From positions 119,837 through 171,561 of the forward strand of contig CAMPET010000137.1 in NCBI GenBank assembly GCA_946803715.1: a stretch of DNA of 51,725 nucleotides, written 5' to 3'. Origin of the DNA: Beroe ovata (lineage: Eukaryota > Ctenophora > Nuda > Beroida > Beroidae). Below, piece after piece: positions 1 to 10,000 of this stretch. The notes beneath the pieces were generated by a model. It searched no databases and had not been told where the DNA came from. It worked only from the letters and a program-made list of their open reading frames with translations. Position numbers and translations under genes: made by a program. Each line of letters opens with the position of its first letter. The first letter of the stretch is position 1.

Positions 1-870
1 TGGCGGCCACTAACTCGGGAACCGATCATCGGATTGAAGTGAAATTTTGGTTGTCCGAGTTTCTCCTAGTCCTTGAGCTATGGTAGAAGTTTCAAGTCAA
101 TCGGTCGATTTGTTTGGGAGCTATCCTCAAATGCTCGCCCAAACTGACATGTTTTGGGTCGATAAGGGGTTATGGCGGCCACTAACTCGGGAACCGATCA
201 TCGGATTGAAGTGAAATTTTGTTTGTCCTAGTTTCTAATGGTCCTAAACTTATGGTAGAGGTTTCAAATCAATCGATCGATCCGTTTGGGAGCTATCCTC
301 AAATGCTCACTCAAACTGACACGTTTTGGGTCAATAAGGGGTTAAGGCGGCCACTAGCTCGGGCAGCGATCATTGGATTGACGTAAAATTTTGGTTGTCT
401 GAGTTTCTAATGGTTTTTAATCTATGGTACAAGTTTCAAATCAATCGATCGATCCGTTTGGGAGCTATTCTCAAATGCTCACCCAAACTGACGGGTTTTG
501 GGTCGATAAGAGGTTATGGCGGCCACTAACTCGGGAACCGATCATCGGATTGAAGTGAAATTTTGGTTGTCCTAGTTTCTAATGGTCCTTAACCTATGGT
601 AGAAGTTTCAAATCAATCGATCGATCCGTTTGGGAGCTATCCTCAAATGCTCACCCAAACTGACATGTTTTGGGTCGATAAGGGGTTATGGCGGCCACTA
701 ACTCGGGAACCGATCATCGGATTGACGTGAAATTTTGGTTGTCCGAGTTTCTAATGGTCCTTGAGCTATGGTAGAAGTTTCAAATCAATCGACCGATCCG
801 TTTGGGAGCTATCCTCAAATGCTCACTCAAACTGACATGTTTTGGGTCGATAAGGGGTTATGGCGTCTAG
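1..870. repeat. 172-bp tandem satellite array (about five copies, runs off the left edge)
   Basis: The unit beginning TGGCGGCCACTAACTCGG recurs at 1, 173, 345, 517 and 689, an exact 172-bp spacing with a few percent divergence. A sixth copy breaks off near 870. The array starts before the window. The short open frames in it are by-products of the repeat. It lies just upstream of the first GPCR exon seen and may sit inside an intron of that gene. Confidence 0.95.
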
Positions 871-1020
871 AGTACCGAGCATCTAGAGTACCGATTCGTT
901 GTTTTAAACCCGAGCGAAGCGTCCCTTGTTTGGGAGCCTTTATCTTTGGAGTCAATAATAGTCAACAATCAACTTCCTAACCTAAGCTCTTAAGCGATCT
1001 GAACCGTTATAATTGCTCAG

Positions 1021-4000
1021 GAGAAAATTCACTGTTACAACACCCTCCGATACGTCCTTCTTGATCATTGGAGTTTCCGATTCTCGAAAAACCTGGACTC
1101 GAGCCAAATGAATAAGTGAGTAAATGCTAGAATTTAGAAAGATACGACATTAGGAGAGAGTGAGAGAGAGAGAGATATGGATGGAGTAGGAAGATCCGTG
1201 GAGTATTGATTATTTTAAGAAATCCGCAGAAAAAGCTTACCGCCCGATGCTGCTGAGTAAAGAGACATACAATTCATCACAGGCTGATCGTCACCGCTGC
1301 CAACGTAATCAACGCGTGGGTTTCAACGGTCAGTGACAACTTTAACAGAAAGTTCTCCTACGCTGCTATCAAGCTCAAGACTGATGTAAAACCTGTGGCA
1401 TCCTCTGCTATCATCTACGATAACTGGATGATTGATGTGAGAACTGGAAAATCAGCAAAATTTTGATTATAATCCTCCTTGATATGATATATCTCTCACC
1501 TTCCCTCCCCACCCTTTTCACTCTCTCTCTCTCTCCTCCCCTCCTCACCCCCTCTCCCCCCTCCTGTCCCCACCTCCCCACCCTTCTCACTCACTCCCCT
1601 GCAGTTGAGTGCAAATCTCTTTGTAAAGAGCAGTTTTCTGTGGGTTATTCAGAATACTTTCTTCCCGGGAACTCACATCAGTGACATTGTCAGGTAACCA
1701 TAGAGATACGTGTATGTGTGTGTGATAGTACAATACACTAGTACCCCTTATCCACACAAAGCATGCAAGTTTCAGTGAGCATTTGAGGATGGCTCCCAAA
1801 CGGATTAAGCTATAGTCTTGAAACTTCAATCATAGCTCAAGAACCATTAGAGACTCAGGCAAACAAAATTTCACGTCAATAAGACACCCGTTTCCTTAGT
1901 TAAGGGTCGCCATAACCACTTATCAACCTAAAAAATGTCGGTTTGAGTGAGCATTTGAGGTTAGCTCCCAAACGGATAAACTTACAGACTTTAAACTTCT
2001 ATCATAGCTCAAGGACCATTAGAAACTCGGACAAACAAGATTTCGCGTCAATCTGATAATTGATTTTCAATTTATGGGCCGCCAAATCCACCCACTTTCG
2101 TCTGACATGTGAGTCTCAAAGTCTCATGCCAGACAGCTCCTCAGGGGAGCGATATAGGGCTATAATTCGGTCAGGAATCGATTCAGCGTCCAAAAATACG
2201 TAGGAATCGATGGTATTTGTATTGGAACCGAACAAAAAAAATTCATCGAATTTCCGATGACAGAATCAATAGGAAGTGTAATCGATGATGCCCACACTTT
2301 TGTACATCATTTTTGAAGGTCTCTAATGGAGGTTTAACAGGCACTTGGGACATCAATTTCTCACCGAATCATCTCTCCTACTCTTATACTACAAGTAACA
2401 ACCCTTTTTATGACCATGTGAGTTCAACACTTGCCGTAAAGCCACGCCCAAATCACGATTTCAAACCTGTGGGAAGCTAAAGGTGCAAAAACTCGAAAAT
2501 CACTGGGACACACCGACACCAAAAATTTTTTTACCTGAAAATATAGTGGGAATAAGTGTTTCTGGCCTACTTTTTGACGTAGAATCCGAATCTGGAAGAA
2601 TTATTGAGCTAACTCATCAGCAAATAAGTCAAAAATTACATTTTCGTCTCAGATGTAAGACTATAAGTCCCGTGACAGATTGCACCCCAGGGAAACGAGA
2701 TAGGGCTCCAATTCGGTCGGGAATCGATTCAGCGTCCAAAAATACTTAAGGATCGATGGTATTTGTAGTAAAACTGAACAAAAATTTTTCATCGAATTTC
2801 CGATATCAGTATCTGTAGGAAAGCGTAATCGATGATTCTCACACTTTTGTACGTCATTTTTGAAGGTCTCTTATGGAGGTTAAACAGGCACTCAGAACAC
2901 CAGCCATAGTCTTGAAACTTCGTAATTTTGTCGTCGACAGTCACTCGTATGAGCGTAATGACACTTCACTGTGAAATTTGCTGAGTGAAGAGCACAGAAT
3001 TCTGGAGTTTTTCGTGTTTTTGTTGGGCGTTTTGAACTTTTTTGTTGTCGTCATTTCTGACAGATCTAGCATACACGTCATACCATGATTCAATCCCTTA
3101 CTTTCAGCCCCGTTGCATGGGTGGACTTACCTCAGAACTCAACTATCCCTGGCGAAAACCAACTCATAACCGTCAATTTCACTTCATCGAAGAAAGTAAG
3201 CTGCACCCCCGTCCCCCCATTGTCAAATTGTGATTCAATTCTCTACCCTTGACTCAACTCTTCTATTGTATGTACCAGAATTTTGTTAATGATGCTATAA
3301 TGTTGTTGACCCTTCTCCCCCTCTTTATAATAGTAATGTTGCTATTGTTGTGTGTTATCATACCATATATGCCGTATTCAAGTCTATTTCATATCTTTAT
3401 GTCATGTAAAATCTCACCTACAGCTGTCAAGTGAGAGACACTATTCATGTGCTGTCTATGATATAGGAAACTGGGAAAATGGTAAGATGCTGCTCAAACC
3501 GAGAAAGTCGCTATCTAAATAACTTTGCAGAGACATATATCGAGAAACTTCTTCTAAATAGCAGTGAAAAAAAAATAGCTCATGAAAGTCGGACAACTGC
3601 TTGCTCAAAACGTGTGACGTTGCTGTGCCGTTGTGCCAAAACTGTTACAAATACCTGTTACAAACATGAGAGTGACACCTCTATGCATTGCACTGCTGAA
3701 GTGCGACCACCGCATTGACACCACTTTGCGTTGACACCACAATGCAGTAACATCACTTTGCATTGACACCACTTTGCATTGACACCACTTTGCATTGGCA
3801 CCACTTTACATTGACACCACTATTCATTGACACCATTTTGCAATGACGCCACTCTTCATTGACATCACTTTGCATTGACACCACTTTACATTGACACCAC
3901 TTTGCATTGACACCACTTTTCTACCCACAGAAGAGTTAGAAGAGGCAACTTCCATCGAGTGGAAGAGAGGAAGTTGTACAAACACAACGATATCAGCTGA

Positions 4001-7000
4001 TCGTTCGCACGTGCTGTGCAGTTGTGAGGGATGGAAAATGTTCATGGCCGTTACCCAGGTAACCAGAATCGTTCTCGTTTCTATGGCGATTGTGTATAAA
4101 ACCCATACCTAGAACTTGTAGACAGAGGGATGGGTTTAGAAGTCAAAGGCCTTTTCCAATAAATTCCAAATTGATATAACTACACTTGTTTCTCCTCATC
4201 ATAGGCAAATTTCCTGTCTCCCAAATACTCCGCCAACAGTAAATTGTATGGTCTGTAGAATTCATTCAAGAAATTGCGCGTAGAATTCAGCATATCACCT
4301 TTCTCGCTATCATACTCGTTCCTTGCGTTTCTGATCTTTGCACTGGCCAAGTATTCTTCTAGCTTTGTATATTCATCCGGTATCTGGACCTCCAAAAACT
4401 CCCAAACTCTCTTCAGCACCCTGCTTTGGGAATTGCTATACTCCTCCAACTGTACAACAAGCATGTTTTTCCCGAATTTCTCCCTCCATCCGAAAACGTA
4501 GCAGATGTAAATCCCGAGGGAAATTTTTACGTTCCTCATCGACTGGAAATTGCTCTTGTAACAACACGTGTGAAGTGTGTTGTTCTTCTTCAAGCAATCG
4601 TTGAACTCAGTAGTTGCCTGCCTTGCCCCAACATCAAATGTGTGTTTCGTCCGGTCAGGACTTTCCCTAAACATATAGTAGTATTCCGAGTAGAGTCTCT
4701 CAACCGGATTCCTCAGAATGAAGATAATTTTAGCACCAGGTGTGATGTGATGGATCATATCAGGGTTGTAGTAGGGAGGGTGCTCAGCCCAGGGATACCT
4801 TTGCTCCCATCCTGCCTGCTCATACGACAAGGTCTGGGTTCCGTCCATCAGCAGGTCATCCACTCCAATCTCATTCGCGTTCAACCATGTGAGATATTGC
4901 TCGAATGTTTCCGGATAATTTTTCCCTTTTCGTTCTTTAAAACGATTCCTCGTCCAGAATTGTCCTTCTTTTCTGGTCGGGGACACCATGTTCGGATGCC
5001 AGATTAACTTTTTGAAAAGTTCCGAAGACCCGGACTTTTGAATTCCAGCCAGATAAACAGCAGGTAAACAAACCAAGTCCATGGTAGGGTGCATCCAGCA
5101 GAAGCTCCGGTAATGGGGAAGGAAAGACTTGGGAAGAGTGCTGAACATATCTGGTAACTCGTGATATAGAGCTGAGAGGTTTCTGTACGAGGGGAAGCGG
5201 ACAGACCGAAATGGGTCTGTCCGCATCAGTTCATGATCAGCTGCTGGGGCCGGGGCCTCAGTGTCCCCTCCGCTACTGAACACCCACACTCCAATTATGA
5301 GGGCTGTCAGGAAAAGAATGCACCTTCTGATCGATACCTGGTTGGGAAGAGTGTAAGGGGGTAGAATGATGGGGGTTAAGTGAAGATTCAGGGAAACCGA
5401 AAAGTATGCGGTTCATGGCTTGGACTGAAAAAGGAAAAACAACCTTGTATTTTTTCATGCTTAGTCGGTGGTGACCTGAGCTCTTCTAACAAAGGAGAGG
5501 GACAGAAAGTAGGAAGTGAATGGTACGACAAAACGCAATCGAGACAAATGGCAATCGCGCTACACTTTATTTGAATGAATTATGATGGGTTAATTCAATT
5601 TTTGAGATTGGGGTAAAAAAATTCTTCTAAGGAGGGAAGGGGAACTATGTTTAGATATCTCTGTGTTTATTTGCGTATGGTATAATAATCTAATAAAACA
5701 CGGAATGATATGGTATGATAGTACATACACGTATGGTATGATAACACAGTCACAAGGAAGACCGAATATCCGGAGGCCTTTAATCTGATTGAATCACGAG
5801 CTGAAAGCGAGTGATTGAATCAACAACACTTCTTTATAAAATGATACTTGAATTAACTAAACATCAAAATCAATCTTTGAGCAAATCAAATTTGAGCAAT
5901 CAAATTTGAGCAATCAAATTTGAGCATCATCATATTATATTGCTGAACCACGATCTCGGATTCAACTCCAATTAACATCTCGGCTTCGCCCTCGACATTG
6001 CGATGATTATGAACGCCTCAGCCTTGTCGGTACATTTGTATAGATCACCATCTCAATCATCCTGATCACCAGATTTCATCCCTCCTCTCACCCCCAGACT
6101 CGGAATTTCTCCGCTTCTCTGTTCGGGAATATGACAGTTGGCGATGCAGCGGGTCCCCTAATGCTCGAGTTTCAACGGATTCTACCCCTAGCAGCGATGG
6201 GGCTCCTCGCCTTCTCATTCCTCATCATCGTCAAGGCTGAGTAAGATTCTTCGGGGGACTTTTCTGCCACCTTCTTGTCATGTATTTTGAGCCTACCCGA
6301 CGGATTTCATCTTGTGACCTCATTTCGTTTCCATGGCGATTGTGTATGAAACCCATACTTTGCTGGAACTTGTAGACAGAGGGATGGGTTTAGAAGTCAA
6401 AGACCTTTTCCCATAAATTCCAAATTGATATAACTACACTTGTTTCTCCTCATCATAGGCAAATTTCCTGTCTCCCAAATACTCCGCCAACAGTAAATTG
6501 TATGGTCTGTAGAATTCATTCAATAAATTGCGCGTAGAATTCAGCATATCACCTTTCTCGCTATCATACTCGTTCCGTGCGTTTCTTCTCTTTGCACTGG
6601 CCAAGTATCGTTCTAGCTCTGCATATTCATCCGGTGATGGCATCTGGACCTTCAAAAACTCCCAAACTCTCTTCAGCACCCTGCTTTGGGAATGGCTATA
6701 CTCCTCCAACTGTACGACAAGCATGTTTTTCCCGAATTTCTCCCTCCATCCGAAAACGTAGCAGATGTAAATCCCGAGGGAAACTGGTATGTTCTTTATC
6801 GACTGGAAATTGCTCTTGTAACAACACGTGTGAAGTGTGTTGTTCTTCTTCAAGCAATCGTTAAACTCAGTAGTTGCCCGCCTTGCCCCAACATCAAATG
6901 TGTGTTTCGTGCGGTCTGGACTTCTCCTAGCCATATAGTAGTATTCCGAGTAGAGTCTCTCAACCGGATTCCTCAGAATGAAGATAATTTTAGCACCAGG

Positions 7001-10000
7001 TGTGATGTGATGGATCATATCAGGGTTGTAGTAGGGTGGGTGCTCAGCCCAGGGATACCTTTGCTCCCATCCTGCCTGTTCATACGACAAGGTCTGGGTT
7101 CCGTCCATCAGCAGGTCATCCGATCCAATCTCATTCGCGTTCAACCATGTGAGATATTGCTCGAATGTCTCCGGATAAATTTTCCCTTTTCGTCCTTCAA
7201 ATCGATACTTCGTCCAGAAATGATCTTCTTTTCCGGCCGGGGACACCATGTTCGGATGCCAGATCAACTTTTTGAAAAGTTCCGAAGACCCACACTTTTG
7301 CATTCCAGCCAGATAAACAGCAGGTAAACAAACCAAGTCCATGGTAGGGTGCATCCAACAGAAGCTCCGGTATTGGGGAAGGAAAGACTTGGGAAGAGTG
7401 CTGAACATATCTGGTAACTCGTGATATAGAGCTGAGAGGTTTCTGTACGAGGGGAAGCGGACAGAACGAAATGGGTCTTCATTCTGAAGTCCATGATCAG
7501 CTGCACGAGGGGCCGGGGCCTCAGTGTCCCCTCCGCTCCTGAACACCCACCATCCAACCAGGAGGATTGTCAGGAAAAGAATGCACCTTCTGATCGATAC
7601 CTGGTTGGGTAGAGTGTTAGGGGGTACAATGATGGGGGTTAATTGAAGATTCAGGGAAACCGAAAAGTATGCGGTTCATGGCTTGGACTGAAAAAGGAAA
7701 AATAACCTTGTATTCCCTTTTCATGCTTAGTCGGTGGTGACCTGAACTCTTCTTACGAATGAGATTGGGAGGGGCAGAAAGTAGGAAGTGAAATGTACGA
7801 TAAAACGCAATCGAGACAAATGGCAATCGCCACACTTTATCTGAATGAATTTCGATGGGTTAATGCAATTTTCGAGATCGGAGTAAAAAATTCATCTAAG
7901 GAGGTAAGGGGAACTATGTTTAGATATCTCTGTGTTTATTTGCGTATGGTATAATAATCTAATAAAATACGGAATGATAATATGGTATAATAGTACATAC
8001 ACGTATGGTATGGAAGACGAATATCCGGAGACCTTTACTCTGATTGAATCACGAGCTGAAAGNCCAATCTCATTCGCGTTCAACCATGTGAGATATTGCT
8101 CGAATGTCTCCGGATAAATTTTCCCTTTTCGTCCTTCAAATCGATACTTCGTCCAGAAATGATCTTCTTTTCCGGCCGGGGACACCATGTTCGGATGCCA
8201 GATCAACTTTTTGAAAAGTTCCGAAGACCCACACTTTTGCATTCCAGCCAGATAAACAGCAGGTAAACAAACCAAGTCCATGGTAGGGTGCATCCAGCAG
8301 AAGCTCCGGTATTGGGGAAGGAAAGACTTGGGAAGAGTGCTGAACATATCTGGTAACTCGTGATATAGAGCTGAGAGGTTTCTGTACGAGGGGAAGCGGA
8401 CAGAACGAAATGGGTCTTCATTCTGAAGTCCATGATCAGCTGCACGAGGGGCCGGGGCCTCAGTGTCCCCTCCGCTCCTGAACACCCACCATCCAACCAG
8501 GAGGATTGTCAGGAAAAGAATGCACCTTCTGATCGATACCTGGTTGGGTAGAGTGTTAGGGGGTACAATGATGGGGGTTAATTGAAGATTCAGGGAAACC
8601 GAAAAGTATGCGGTTCATGGCTTGGACTGAAAAAGGAAAAATAACCTTGTATTCCCTTTTCATGCTTAGTCGGTGGTGACCTGAACTCTTCTTACGAATG
8701 AGATTGGGAGGGGCAGAAAGTAGGAAGTGAAATGTACGATAAAACGCAATCGAGACAAATGGCAATCGCCACACTTTATCTGAATGAATTTCGATGGGTT
8801 AATGCAATTTTCGAGATCGGAGTAAAAAATTCATCTAAGGAGGTAAGGGGAACTATGTTTAGATATCTCTGTGTTTATTTGCGTATGGTATAATAATCTA
8901 ATAAAATACGGAATGATAATATGGTATAATAGTACATACACGTATGGTATGGAAGACGAATATCCGGAGACCTTTACTCTGATTGAATCACGAGCTGAAA
9001 GCGAGTGATTAAATCAACAACACTTCTTTATAAAATGATACTTTAATTAACTAAACATCAAAATCAATCTTATTAATCAAACTTAACAATCAATATAATT
9101 CTGAGCAACCAAATTTGAGCAATCAAATTTGAGCATCATCATATTATATTGCTGAACCACGATCTCGGATTCAACTCCAGTTAACATCTCGGGCTTCGCC
9201 CTCGACATTGCGATGATTATGAACGCCTCAGCCTTGTCGGTACATTTGTATAGATCACCATCTCAATCATCCTGATCACCAGATTTCATCCCTCCTCTCA
9301 CCCCCAGACTCGGAATTTCTCCGCTTCTCTGTTCGGGAATATGACAGTTGGCGATGCAGCGGGTCCCCTAATGCTCGAGTTTCAACGGATTCTACCCCTA
9401 GCAGCGATGGGGCTCCTCGCCTTCTCATTCCTCATCATCGTCAAGGCTGAGTAAGATTCTTCGGGGGACTTTTCTGCCACCTTCTTGTCATGTATTTTGA
9501 GCCTACCCGACGGATTTCATCTATCTTGTGACCACTGACCTCATTTCTGATTTCCCTCATCTAACTGACAAACCTCTCCGATTTCTAGTTCAACGTCTTC
9601 ATGTAGGTAGCCTACAACCCATTGTTTTCAGAACTCGAAGAAAGCCGCTCATGCAATGCAGACTGAATGTGATATTCGCCATGGTGGGAACTAATCTCTT
9701 AATGAACCTTGCTTTTTGGATGGAGCCAGCTAATATCAGCTGTGTTTACATGCTCTACATCTGTGAGTATTGACACCACTTCAAAATTGACACCATTATA
9801 GTGGTGCACCACCGGTGGCAGACATCGCGCGCGCTAATGCTGAACTGAAGTACTCTTTCCCGTGCGCGAAATTGTCTTCGCGCGCGACGTAAGATGGCGC
9901 CTGCAGATAATTGTGCGACCGACAATATATGGCACACGCCACACATAAGGTTCTACTGACATAGATCTCTCCTCGTTACTTTGAAGAATACTTTTCGTTA

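Larger units (their letters stand above)
4076..9547. repeat. Tandem segmental duplication [sulfotransferase gene + GPCR TM1 exon]
   Basis: Unit 1 is about 4076-6325 and unit 2 about 6326-9547. Unit 2 begins at CGTTTCCATGGCGATTGTG (6326), matching CGTTTCTATGGCGATTGTG at 4076. It ends in GPCR intron DNA at TCATTTC (9541-9547), where unit 1 had been cut. Coding parts are highly similar and the TM1 exons identical, so the event is recent. Unit 2 is about 0.94 kb longer because of the extra block at 8064-9001. Confidence 0.9.

Noticed and set aside
3479-3718. 79-codon open frame with several cysteines before the GPS exon
   Set aside because: No phase-compatible splice sites link it to the neighbouring GPCR exons, and it runs into the minisatellite.
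4274-5007. Plus-strand open frames of up to 193 codons over the sulfotransferase
   Set aside because: They are antisense shadows of the conserved sulfotransferase frame and have no domain of their own. The same shadow recurs over copy 2.
9348-9450. Starting the TM1 exon at the AG in ATATGACAG or at ATG 9341 only
   Set aside because: That acceptor gives the wrong phase for the GPS exon. The stronger acceptor CACCCCCAG at 9307 joins in phase. The internal ATG remains only a possible alternative start.
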